Counted from the first letter of the stretch, positions 1-7,797 are shown. The stretch: 15,069 nt of DNA from Candidatus Altimarinota bacterium (GCA_947373235.1 CANBWW010000017.1:1-15069); one strand, 5' to 3'. Program-made: numbers and translations. Notes: a model not told the origin generated them from the sequence alone.

Positions 1-255
1 CACTTCAAACTTGTTGAACTTCATCAGATTTCTCTCTACGACGTCCTGGATATCTTCGATCGATGGAGTTCGGTTGATAAAAATATCTCCATAAACGTGA
101 TCGAGATCCTTGATGATAAAGTCAGTCACCACGGTGATAAAGGTACGATCTGGTTCACCACAGGAAACACAAGCGGACTCGATTGCTCATTCGATGCGAG
201 CTCGGTCAAAATCAACCAATTCATCATTTCTCTTTCTGATACGTAGGACTGCCAT
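1..255 (-). CDS. Ribonucleotide reductase large subunit, N-terminal ATP-cone (partial)
   Basis: Start of a ribonucleotide reductase catalytic subunit, which makes deoxyribonucleotides; the rest runs off the left edge. The 85 visible codons form an ATP-cone, the allosteric dATP/ATP-binding domain. Residues 5-25 give a KRNDELVDFDRARIE stretch typical of the cone start, and the domain ends with PSIEDIQDVVERNLMKFNKFEV, matching the usual 'EDIQDxVE..LM....F.VAKAYI' end (split here only for description). One in-frame UGA (about residue 22) falls at a variable site and is read as Gly. NrdR also has an ATP-cone, but after a zinc ribbon; here the cone is N-terminal, so a reductase is favoured. The class (NrdA, NrdJ or NrdD) cannot be told from this part. 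The ATG at 253-255 is the natural start of the cone. A promoter and NrdR-like box lie upstream. Confidence 0.8.
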
Positions 256-302
256 ATACAAATTCAGGATTAAAGATTAGAGGGAAAATCTGAAACAAGG
301 AA

Positions 303-341
303 GTATTTGCGGGCTTGAGGTATGGATTTGTATTTGCGGGC
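303..341. repeat. 12-bp direct repeat in the reductase leader
   Basis: GTATTTGCGGGC occurs at 303-314 and again at 330-341, 27 bp apart, inside the long leader of the reductase gene. It is GC-richer than its surroundings. No function is assigned; it could be a protein or RNA site. Confidence 0.4.
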
Positions 342-424
342 AAAGACGAAAGCGATATACTTATCGAGATTTTTCTGAGTTCCGGAAGAATATGGAAGAA
401 ATCTCTCTTTAAATCGAGTTAAAG

Positions 425-440
425 ACACAAGATATTGTGG
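425..440 (-). promoter_or_regulatory. NrdR-box-like operator
   Basis: The 16-mer ACACAAGATATTGTGG agrees with the published NrdR consensus (ACACWATATATWGTGT) at 14 of 16 positions and holds a perfect 5-bp dyad, CACAA-GATA-TTGTG. It lies just downstream of a predicted minus-strand -10 box (446-451), so it would cover the transcription start of the ribonucleotide reductase gene and could block it. NrdR boxes usually come in pairs, and I could not find a convincing second one. Confidence 0.5.
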
Positions 441-445
441 GTATG

Positions 446-474
446 TTTGTACTCTTTCCACTACCTGTTGTCAA
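446..474 (-). promoter_or_regulatory. Promoter of the ribonucleotide reductase gene
   Basis: On the minus strand, a perfect -35 box TTGACA (469-474) is followed after 17 nt by TACAAA (446-451), a 4/6 match to TATAAT. The predicted start is near 439, giving a leader of about 184 nt before the ATG at 255. The NrdR-like dyad overlaps the start site, which supports the assignment. Confidence 0.45.
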
Positions 475-535
475 AACTTTTTTGAAAATTGCACACCTTT
501 TGTATTCAGAGTCTTCTTTTTCCTTTTTGTTGACG

Positions 536-542
536 TTATATA
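536..542 (+). promoter_or_regulatory. Possible -10 box for leaderless transcription
   Basis: TTATATA (536-542) lies 5 nt before the ATG at 548, the spacing expected if transcription starts at the start codon. No good -35 box is seen, so this is a weak call. Confidence 0.25.
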
Positions 543-547
543 AACTT

Positions 548-997
548 ATGTCGTTCACGGAATCTTCACATTTACATGCAAAAAATCGCGGAAAAACGGT
601 GATGTGTTTTGGGACTTTTGATATATTTCACCCGGGACATATTCACTATCTTTCTGAAGCTCAGAAATATGGAAAGAAACTCGTCGTCGTGATCGCACGT
701 GATCACCGAGTGCAGCTGATAAAGTGAGCCCATCCGCATGATGATGAACATATTCGTCGGGAAAATGTAAAACAAGCATTTTCTGATGCTACTGTGATCC
801 TTGGAGATGAGAATGATATATTTGCACCGATCTATAAGTATGCTCCAGATGTGCTTGCATTTGGCTATGATCAGTTTGTTCCTCAAGATATGATCATGGA
901 AAAATTCCCTGATATTTCTCTCGTTCGCATCGATGGATTTGAAACAGAAAAATGGAAGAGTAGTTTCCTGAAAAAAGACAAAAATAAATCTCTCTAA
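548..997 (+). CDS. RibL-like nucleotidyltransferase (FAD synthetase / cytidylyltransferase family)
   Basis: A 149-aa cytidylyltransferase-fold enzyme that would transfer a nucleotidyl group to a small phosphate substrate in the cytosol. The nucleotide-binding motif GTFDIFHPGH lies near residues 21-30, followed by VVVIARD. Further on, ILGDENDIFAPIYKYAPDVL and the later GYDQ resemble the archaeal FAD synthetase RibL more than TagD-type glycerol-3-phosphate cytidylyltransferases. The substrate cannot be proven from sequence. One UGA (725-727, codon 60) is read as Gly; with the standard code the gene would break in the middle of the domain. I chose the ATG at 548 because it sits shortly before the conserved strand and just after a TATATA box; there is no Shine-Dalgarno site, so leaderless initiation is possible. 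The next gene starts 5 nt after the stop. Confidence 0.8.
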
Positions 998-1002
998 ATC
1001 TT

Positions 1003-1266
1003 ATGCTCTTATTTCTCTCATATCTCCTTTGTTTGAATATTTGTTCATATCTTTTGATGTGGATCGACAAAGTGAAAGCGATTTATCATTTTTGGAGAAT
1101 ATCAGAAAAAACCCTCTGGATTTTTTCGATCCTTGGAGGGTGTTTTGGTGTATGGCTTGGTATGCAAAAACCGATTTATCACAAAGCTGGAAAAAGGAAT
1201 TTTCGAATCTGGATGCCAATCATATGTTTCTCCTGGTTTCTGATTTTGATTTTTCTATCTTTTTAA
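1003..1266 (+). CDS. DUF1294 family small membrane protein
   Basis: An 87-aa protein matching the DUF1294 pattern: an N-terminal hydrophobic helix (about residues 1-19), then LLMWIDKVKAI, WRISEKTLW, and a second hydrophobic stretch with ILGGCFGVWLGM, followed by the HKAGKRNFRIWMPI motif and a C-terminal membrane helix. The D-K-x-x-A, R-I-x-E and G-G-x-x-G residues are the family hallmarks. It should sit in the cytoplasmic membrane; the family's function is unknown. It follows the RibL-like gene by 5 nt and is probably cotranscribed with it. Its 3' end overlaps the 3' end of the convergent metA-like gene by 12 bp. It has no internal UGA. Confidence 0.8.
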   Translation: MLLFLSYLLCLNICSYLLMWIDKVKAIYHFWRISEKTLWIFSILGGCFGVWLGMQKPIYHKAGKRNFRIWMPIICFSWFLILIFLSF

Positions 1267-2259
1267 GAGGTCTCAAAGCGGATCATTTCCGCCTATTCCG
1301 TCCATATATTGTTTCTGGATATCAAAATTCGTCAGACGATAGACGAGACCGATCCATCTTGCAAAAAGCACTTTCGCACTGTCATTCCAATTATTTTCCA
1401 GTTTCCCGATTTTTATAAGTTCCTCGTTTGATATTTTTTGAAACGGATCGATATTTCTGAGTTCATCGGTTATGTATGAGTGTGGTTCGTGAATTTCTCA
1501 TGCTTTTTTATCTCGGAGATATTCCCTTGCGAGTGACGCGGTTTCATATTCTGGATGTCACTGAAACATGACGTATCGAAAATCTCGACTTACAGCTAAT
1601 CCTACTCATGCAGACTCGCTTTCGAGGAGGATATCGTATCAGTATTTCTCAAATATCTCTTTTGGAATATCGTTCCATCTTGAGTGAGGCATGAGGATTA
1701 TACTATTCATATCTTCAGTGAGCGGATGCGTTGGATTCTTTGAAATATGAGGATAGACTCACCACGTTTTTTGTTCTCATAAAATCCTCTCTATATCGTG
1801 ACGAGACTTCATGGCAATATGACTCGCAAAGCAAGACGTGAGTATGGAAACGACATTTTGTTCTCACCACTGCATGAAGTCTCTGATCTCAGCATATGCA
1901 GAAAAATCTTCTATTTTCCCATTTGGAAAGTTTCCACCAGTGAAAATAATTCCGTCAAGTCATTCTCACTTTGCTTTTTCTATATTTGTATAATAACGAT
2001 CTATATATTCTTGTGTTTTCTCTTTTCTCTGAATATTTTGTGGAGTAAGAAGAATCGGTTCAATCTGTAGAACTGATTCGGCACTGATGAGTTTCAGAAA
2101 TTGTTTTTCCGTTGCTTCGAATGCTGCATCGGGCATACTATTTATCAGTCAGATTCTGATCGGACGGATTTCTGAACTATTTGCAACTTTTCTCGAAAGT
2201 GCGAGGTGTCATATCTCTTGTATACTCGGGGCGGAATCTGCATCATATATGAGTGGCAT
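1255..2259 (-). CDS. metA: Homoserine O-acyltransferase, MetA family
   Basis: A 334-aa MetA (homoserine O-succinyl/acetyltransferase) homologue, the enzyme that activates homoserine in methionine synthesis. It is unreadable in the standard code: 12 UGA codons are read as Gly. The catalytic set is present at the same numbering as the characterised enzymes, give or take one residue: nucleophile Cys143 (TSCFAS), His235 and Glu237 (QGHPEYE, the G being UGA). Other matches are GLINSMPDAAFEATEKQ, DGIIFTGG, MPHSRWNDIP, LLESESAGVGLAVS and LAREYLRD. The usual CWGAQ elbow is CFASH here, and position 111, which sets acyl-CoA choice, is neither the Glu nor the Gly normally used, so the acyl donor is not predicted. 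It is last in the minus-strand operon, 35 nt after the metF-like gene. It ends in TAG and overlaps the convergent DUF1294 gene by 12 bp. Confidence 0.85.
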
Positions 2260-2294
2260 AAAATAAAAATTGAAGAATTATATTTTTATGAAAA

Positions 2295-3068
2295 CTATAA
2301 AAAATTCTGAACGTATTTGGAAGGATCTGGATCGCGTATTGGCATGAGATAGATATGATTATTCTTTGAATATGAGCGAAGAAATTCTTGGACTGATCGT
2401 GATATTTCTATTTGTTGAGTTTTTGAAAGTGAGAAATTTTCAGAAAATCGAACTCGATTTGTATTTTCCCAGTATTTTTTTGATGATTCAGTTTCGACTG
2501 GTGTAAATCCAGAATATATTTCTATACTTTCACCGTTTTCAGTATTTCTTATACGATCCTGCCATTCCAAAGTTGTTTCTATGTCAAAAAATGGTTGTGT
2601 CCAGAATCCACTTGATCCTGCTGTGATTTTATCCATGAGAGTTCTTATCTCTGCTTTTTCATCTGGATTTCTATACTGATCCAAGGCTGTATATATCGTG
2701 ATATGTTCGTATTTTTCTTTTATACTTTCTATAAGTTCGAGTGTATTTTTTGGAGTTATCAGAGAACCATCTCCACTTACGATGAGTATTTTTTCTGGTA
2801 GATTTTCATCCCAGATTTTTTCGAGACTTCTGAGATTTGCATGATTACAAGCTCGAATATGTGGAATTACAGAAAAGAAATTTCTGTGAGCGATTTTTAT
2901 TGCATGTTTGATTTCATACATCGGTCTTTTTGGATTTTGTATATCGGGAATATTGATCCCGTCTATCGGAAGATTTTCTATAGATTCGAGATGAGTGTGA
3001 AAAGAATTCACTGCGGGAACGAGTTCGACATATTTCTTCATACGGAAAAGATTATAATTCATCATCAC
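2295..3068 (-). CDS. metF: Methylenetetrahydrofolate reductase-like protein
   Basis: A TIM-barrel flavoprotein of the MTHFR family, expected to reduce methylene-THF to methyl-THF, the methyl donor for methionine. Matches to E. coli MetF run in order: YVELVP (its Glu fits the catalytic Glu28 of SFEFFPP), PHIRACNHANLRSL, VSGDGS (Asp120 region), TAGSSGFWTQPFFDIET (E. coli DAGANRAITQFFFDVES), then GFTPVETE and TNRVRF. At 257 aa it is shorter than the usual ~290-300, mainly at the N-terminus and in loops. It has no internal UGA and stops with TAG. GTG 3068, ATG 3065, ATG 3062 and ATG 3041 are all possible starts; those at 3062-3068 overlap the upstream gene by 11-17 nt, as expected for translational coupling. 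It lies between the unknown gene and metA in one operon. Confidence 0.75.
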   Translation of the reverse strand: MMMNYNLFRMKKYVELVPAVNSFHTHLESIENLPIDGINIPDIQNPKRPMYEIKHAIKIAHRNFFSVIPHIRACNHANLRSLEKIWDENLPEKILIVSGDGSLITPKNTLELIESIKEKYEHITIYTALDQYRNPDEKAEIRTLMDKITAGSSGFWTQPFFDIETTLEWQDRIRNTENGESIEIYSGFTPVETESSKKYWENTNRVRFSENFSLSKTQQIEISRSVQEFLRSYSKNNHIYLMPIRDPDPSKYVQNFL

Positions 3069-3597
3069 TTGACCAACTGAGATAATCTTCTTCTTTCATG
3101 AGTAAGATGATTTTTTTATCGAGATCAGTCTTTTCTACCCAGATATTTTCTCAGTTTTCATAAGAAAGAACTGAATATTTTCCTTCACTTCCAAGAAGTC
3201 GAAAAAGTGTGATCCAAAGGATTATCTTAATTCACTTTTTTTCTATAACTTCCTTTATTTTTGGAGATTCGGATTTTAGAAGAGCCTCGAGTGTATATTC
3301 CCGCATATCGATTTGCACCGCATCTTCGTTTTTTATCAATGATGTTTTTGATGTGTTTTGAAAATCGATTTTTTCTTCTATCTCCTCTTCATTTCCTATC
3401 GATATTTTTACAAAATTTGTGTCGTTCGTTTCTGTGAGTCGAAAAATAATTGCTGTACGAATAGAAATTTTTTCAAAATCTACTTCTGCTGGACGAAGGA
3501 TTTGGAGAGATTTTTTTGTCAGATCTATCAATTTCAGGGACTTATTTGTAGTATTTTGTTCACTATCGTGAGAATGTGTAGTAATATGATTTGCCAT
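3052..3597 (-). CDS. Unknown protein, first gene of the methionine operon
   Basis: A 181-aa protein I do not recognise. Two UGA codons (3232-3234 and 3151-3153) are read as Gly; without recoding the gene would stop after 121 residues. The N-terminus is polar and His/Ser/Thr-rich (MANHITTHSHDSEQN), followed by a mixed charged alpha/beta region with a run of acidic residues (NEEEIEEK). After the first recoded Gly, IKIILWITLFRLL is short and hydrophobic; it could be a membrane-touching helix or a buried strand. The C-terminus is acidic (SSDDEL). The gene directly follows the methionine leader and attenuator, and its 3' end overlaps the start of the metF-like gene, so it should be controlled with methionine synthesis. 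No motif supports a function. Confidence 0.65.
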
Positions 3598-3624
3598 AAA
3601 CAGAAAAATAAAGAAATAAAAAAT

Positions 3625-3660
3625 CCGCGAGTTCCCATAATCTCATGGGACATCTCGCGG
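3625..3660 (-). terminator. Attenuator terminator ahead of the methionine operon
   Basis: On the minus strand CCGCGAG (3660-3654) pairs with CTCGCGG (3631-3625), and the inner UCCCAU pairs with AUGGGA, with a 6-nt loop and a small internal bulge. ATTTTTTATTTC follows, giving an intrinsic terminator. It ends about 28 nt before the ATG of the operon's first gene and 22 nt after the leader peptide's stop codon, so it terminates inside the leader, not at the end of a gene. Its 5' arm can instead pair with 3697-3690 (CUCGUGGA, one G-U pair), which would prevent termination. A second competing pairing is GUUCCCA (3704-3698) with UGGGAAC (3637-3631). Confidence 0.75.
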
Positions 3661-3682
3661 AAGAAAAAGTATTTTATAAAAA

Positions 3683-3748
3683 CTAGCTCTCCACGAGTGG
3701 GAACATCATCATGGAAGTTACGAATACATAGTTTTTCAGTTGAGGCAT
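3683..3748 (-). CDS. Methionine-rich leader peptide of an attenuator
   Basis: A 21-codon reading frame ending in TAG, upstream of the unknown-metF-metA operon. It begins MPQLKNYVFVTS, then has three consecutive ATG codons (3712-3704), and ends FPLVES. The predicted transcription start coincides with its ATG (3748), so it would be translated leaderless. Tandem codons for the amino acid made by the operon are the hallmark of ribosome-mediated attenuation (Trp in trpL, His in hisL). A ribosome stalled at the first of the three Met codons would leave the CUCGUGGA segment (3697-3690) free to pair with the terminator's 5' arm. A ribosome that reaches the stop codon would cover that segment and let the terminator form. 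The reading is by eye; expression is not shown. Confidence 0.7.
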   Translation of the reverse strand: MPQLKNYVFVTSMMMFPLVES

Positions 3749-3754
3749 ATTTTG

Positions 3755-3782
3755 AGCATATTTATTTTCTATAAAGTGTCAA
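3755..3782 (-). promoter_or_regulatory. Promoter of the methionine operon leader
   Basis: On the minus strand, a perfect TTGACA (3782-3777) is followed by 16 nt and TATGCT (3760-3755). Six nt (CAAAAT) separate the -10 box from the ATG at 3748, so the expected +1 falls on the A of the leader peptide's start codon. This implies a leaderless start. Confidence 0.6.
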
Positions 3783-3811
3783 ACTATTCTAAATTACTTT
3801 ATATTATAAAG

Positions 3812-3839
3812 TTGACTTCTTCATTCATTTTCATAATAT
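3812..3839 (+). promoter_or_regulatory. Promoter of the pirin-dioxygenase operon
   Basis: TTGACT (3812-3817), a 16-nt spacer, then TAATAT (3834-3839); the predicted start is near 3846, 16 nt before the pirin ATG. Both boxes and the spacer length are identical to those of the promoter before the small gene at 10740. It diverges from the methionine leader promoter. Confidence 0.5.
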
Positions 3840-3861
3840 TCTTGTATATAAGATAAAAATT

Positions 3862-4770
3862 ATGCAAAAAACAATTATAGGATCAGAAAAATGACAGATG
3901 CACCATATGGTTGGTGATGGATTTCGTGTGACGAATCTCATTCCTTGATATGGACAAGAGATGAATAATCTGACGAGTCCATTTCTTATGCTCGACTACA
4001 ATGCTCCATGGCAACTCGAACCACAAAAAAATGGTCATAGACCATGAGTGGGATTTCATCCACATAGAGGATTCGAGACGGTGACCATCGTGTATTCCTG
4101 AGAAGTCGAACATCGTGATACAGCTGGAAATGGCGGAACGATCGGTGCAGATGAAGTTCAGTGGATGACAGCAGGAAGTGGACTGCTTCATGAGGAATTT
4201 ATGACTTCCGAATTCTCACGAACAGGTGGAATCCAACATGCTGTGCAACTCTGGGTAAATCTTCCAAAAGTACATAAAATGACGGAGCCACGGTATCAAG
4301 CACTCACTCGTGAAAGTATTCCAGAAGTGATTTTTGGAGGATGAACTGTCCGTGTAATTGCTGGAAATCTTAAACTCCAAAATCTTGATGGAATCTATGA
4401 AGAATCATCTGGAAATGCAGAAACTTTTTCTCCTGTGGAACTTTATGATCTGAGATTTACGAAACCTGGAAAAATAGATTTCCTCATCGAAGATGGATAT
4501 ACGACCATGCTCCTGGTAGTAGAATGAAGTATAGAAATGAAAGATCAGAGTTATAGGCATGGTGAACTTATCCATCTTTCTCGCTCTGGAAGTGAGATAA
4601 GTATGGAGTCATCTGGAAATGCAAAAGTTCTCGTTATGGCTGGAAAACCTATCGATGAAGCGATTGCTCACTATGGTCCTTTTGTCATGAATACCCATTC
4701 CGAGATCATGCAGGCATTCACCGATCTCAATGATGGAAAGATGTGAAAGATCCCAAAAAATACACTTTAA
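3862..4770 (+). CDS. Pirin family protein (bicupin)
   Basis: A 302-aa pirin, a metal-binding double beta-barrel (cupin) protein; bacterial pirins include quercetinases and redox-sensitive regulators. The N-terminal cupin is clear: GFHPHRGFETVTIVYSGEVEHRD holds His66 and His68, and GLLHEEF holds His110 and Glu112, matching the four metal ligands of human pirin (His56, His58, His101, Glu103). QLWVNLP and PRYQ follow, then the C-terminal cupin with the GEL motif and a NTHSEIMQAF end typical of the family. Seven UGA codons are read as Gly, one of them in the cupin turn YSGEVEH. It has its own promoter and is followed after 8 nt by the dioxygenase gene, so the two probably form an operon. The metal-binding call is firm; the substrate is unknown. 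Confidence 0.9.
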
Positions 4771-4778
4771 TAGAATAT

Positions 4779-5576
4779 ATGACTCAAAAAATGCCTCTGC
4801 TTTTCATCTGACATGGAAGTCCGATGAACGCAATCGAGGAAAATACATATACACAGTCTTGGAGAGAAATCTGAAAAAAACTCCCAAAACCACGTGCGGT
4901 TTTGGTTTTTTCTGCTCACTGGATCACGGAGAATGAAACACGCATAGGAACTTGAAGTCATCCAAGTATGATCTATGATATGTATGGTTTTCCCTCTGAT
5001 TTGTATAAGGTTTCATATCATGCACCTTGAAGTCCAGAAATATCAGATGAGATATATGAGAGCTTGACTCAGTCAGGGATCAATGTATTAAAAGATCCAA
5101 ATCGAGGTTTCGATCATGGGATTTGGTCGACTTTGATCCATATTTTTCCAGAAGCAGATATTCCTGTAATTCCGATAAGTCTCGATTACTATGCTTCTCC
5201 AGAAAGCTTCATAAAGCTCTGAGATCTACTTGCGGAATTTCGCGAAAAATGAATTCTTATCGTTGGAAGTGGAAATATAGTCCATAATCTTCGCATGATT
5301 GATTTCTCTCATTCTCAGATATATCCTTGGGCATGAGAATTTGATAGACGAATCACAAGTGGTCTTAATGCATGAAAAAATACTCCTCTTTGGAATGAGA
5401 TTCTCCAGTTCCAGTCATGGGGAAAAGTATCCGAACTTGCTCATCCAAGCTATGATCACCTTCTTCCTCTCTTTCCACTTATGGGTGTGAGTTCACATAA
5501 TGATAGAGTAGAGTTTTTCACTGCTGATATCGATATGGGAAGTCTCTCTATGAGATCTGTGCTTTGGAACGAATAA
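4779..5576 (+). CDS. 4,5-DOPA dioxygenase extradiol-like protein (DODA / LigB family)
   Basis: A 265-aa class III extradiol ring-cleavage dioxygenase homologue, like E. coli YgiD. Family motifs in order: FIGHGSPMNAIE (metal ligand His12), RAVLVFSAHW (His47), MIYDMYGFPSDLYKVSY, APGSPE, RGFDHGIWSTL, IPVIPISLDY, ILIVGSGNIVHNLR and a late HPSYDHLLPL. These usually bind one metal (Zn or Fe) through conserved His residues. Eight UGA codons are Gly, among them the one before His12 in IGHGSP and those in APGSP and AGEFD. I chose ATG 4779; an in-frame ATG at 4791 gives MPLLFIGHGSP and is equally plausible. It starts 8 nt after pirin. The true aromatic substrate is unknown. Its stop lies only 4 nt from the convergent helicase stop. 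Confidence 0.85.
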
Positions 5577-5580
5577 ATTA

Positions 5581-7797
5581 TTATATCTTTTTCACGGGCG
5601 CAATTTCGATATTCATCTTCTTGATTCCTTTTCCAGAAAAAGCGATATCTGCGATCGCACTTGAAATCCCTACTATGGTTCCTATACCATATTGTGCGTG
5701 TTCGACACGGTTTCCGACAGCAAAATCGGAAGCCGTGTTTTTTATTTTTTGAACTTTCAGAGAACTGGTTTCATTTCCTGATTTTGCAGCAAAGGCACTT
5801 GAAAAAGTAGAAAATCCACTCATACTTCCACTTCCAAATATACTTTGTGCAGATCCACGATTGGTTTCTGTCTGTATATGCGCTTCTGGGATTTCTTTTA
5901 CGAATCGACTTTTTGGATTGGCGCTATAGTTTCCAAATGTATATCGTTCGTGTGAACGAGAAATATAGAGTCGTTCTTTTGCACGAGTGATCGCTACATA
6001 CATCAGTCGACGTTCTTCTTCGATTGCACTTGTATCCATAAGAGAACGTGAGTGAGGAAAGAGTCCTTCCTCCGCTCCAGCAATAAAAACTGTTGGATAC
6101 TCGAGTCACTTCGCGAGGTGGATCGTCATAAGGGAGACGAATCCTTTCTCATCTTTTTCTCCATTTTCTCGGTCTTGATCCGTGATAAGTGCGATATCCT
6201 CGAGAAATGATGCAATATTTTCCGGATAGCTCATCCCATCATAGCGAGAGGCCATATTGATAAATTCCGTGAGATTATCCTTTTTTTCTTCAGCTTCATC
6301 TTCCGTATATTCTCAGCGAAGGTATTCTTCATAGTTCGTACGGTTGATGATTCCCTGCATGAGTGTGGCGATGGACTCAGTCTGAGAAATCTCTCTGAGA
6401 ATCTTGTACGTCATCGCGAAACTCTGTATTCACTTCGCACCGATACCACCGAGGGAATCGAGAATCATTGGTTCCTCAGCGATCTGAGCGATATTCATAT
6501 ATTCTCTATCCATCACTTCGAGAAACATTTCGAGAGATTTTTCTCCTATTTTTCGTGAAGGAACATTGATAATTCGCTTCATTGCGATCATATCCAGAGG
6601 ATTAAAAATCAGGCGAATATATGCGAGTATATCCTTTATTTCTTTTCGTTCATAGAACTTCATCCCACCAAATACCTTATAGGGGATATTTTTTCTGATG
6701 AGCGATTCTTCTATAAGCCTGGATTGTCCATTGGTTCGATAGAGGATAGCAAAATCAGAATGCGAAGTATTTTCCGCATCACGGATCGTATTCGCGATGA
6801 GTTCTGCTTCGTGTTTTTCATCGACTCCTTCGAGCATGACGATCTTTTCTCCGATTGGTTTCGAAGTAAAAAGTGTCTTCTCCATTTGATTGGTATTATT
6901 TTTTATCACGGCATTCGCCGCTTCGATGATCGTCCCCGTGGATCGGTAATTCTCTTCGAGATTGATAATCTTGGCGGTTGGGTAGTCTTTCTGAAAGGAG
7001 AGGATATTTTTGATATCCGCACCACGCCAGCTATAGATTCCCTGCCAGTCATCACCGACGACACACAGATTTTTGGTTTTACTTGCCAAAAGTCTGATCA
7101 TCTCGTACTGAAGTGTATTGGTATCTTGGTACTCGTCGACCATAAAATACTGAAATCTATTATGAAAATATGCGAGCACTTCGGGAATATCGAGAACATT
7201 TCGAAAACAAAGAAGCAGATCATCGAAATCCAGAGCATTTTCTTTTTTGAGTTTTCCTGCATATGCCTTGTAGACTTCCAGAACTATGGATCCGAGATAG
7301 CTATCGACTCGTCCAGAATAATCAAGAGGAGAAAGTCACTCCCCTTTTGCACTCGAGATCATCCCGAAAATCGCACGTGGATTGAACTCCTTATCATCAA
7401 TATTTTGGAGTTTCATAATTTCTTTGATCGTACGAAGACAGTCGTCAGAATCATAGATAACGAAATCTTTCCCATAGCCAATCTGATCGATAAACATTCG
7501 GAGAAAAAATGCAGAAACCGAGTGAAACGTTCCGATTATCGGCAGTCCAGGATGGCGAAATGGCTGATTTCCTATACTTTCTATTCCGAGTTTTTTAGCT
7601 ATTCGTTCTCGCATTTCTCGGGCGGCCTTGTTCGTAAAGGTCACGCAGAAAATAGACCTTGGATCGATCGAAAGATCTTGGATCATATGCACGACTCGTT
7701 CGGTGATGGTATGTGTTTTTCCGGATCCAGCGCCAGCGTTTATAAGAAGTGGTCAGTTGATGGTATCGACGGCAATTTGTTGTTGTGGGTTGAGCAT
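5581..7797 (-). CDS. uvrD: UvrD/PcrA-type superfamily 1 DNA helicase
   Basis: A 738-aa SF1A 3'-5' DNA helicase for excision and recombinational repair or replication-fork restart. The N-terminal MLNPQQQIAVDTINGPLLI carries the Q-motif; Walker A is AGAGSGKTHT (residues 21-30), then VTFTNKAAREMRER (motif Ia), DFDDLL, and VDEYQDTN (motif II). Later come GDDWQGIYSWRGAD (motif III), EENYRST (motif IV), the motif V region MTIHLAKGLEYP (its G is UGA) and MYVAITRAKERLY (motif VI). The C-terminus FAVGNRVEHAQYGIGTIVG is the Tudor-like RNA-polymerase-binding domain typical of PcrA/UvrD. Five UGA codons are Gly. An in-frame TAA lies two codons before the ATG at 7797, fixing the start. It is convergent with the dioxygenase and divergent from the winged-helix gene. 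Confidence 0.93.

Noticed and set aside
270..461. 63-aa minus-strand frame between the reductase and the RibL-like gene
   Set aside because: Its GTG start lies inside the predicted promoter, upstream of the transcription start; its codons (GCC, CGC) are unlike the neighbours and include the direct repeat. An internal GTG at 426-428 could give 52 aa, but nothing supports it.
1029..1418. 129-aa plus-strand frame overlapping the DUF1294 and metA-like genes
   Set aside because: It is a shadow: the overlapping frames encode recognisable families, and this one has no motifs.
3598..3748. SAM riboswitch or T-box in the methionine leader
   Set aside because: None of the S-box, SAM-II or T-box (AGGGTGG..ACCGCG) core sequences are present; the tandem-Met peptide explains the layout better.
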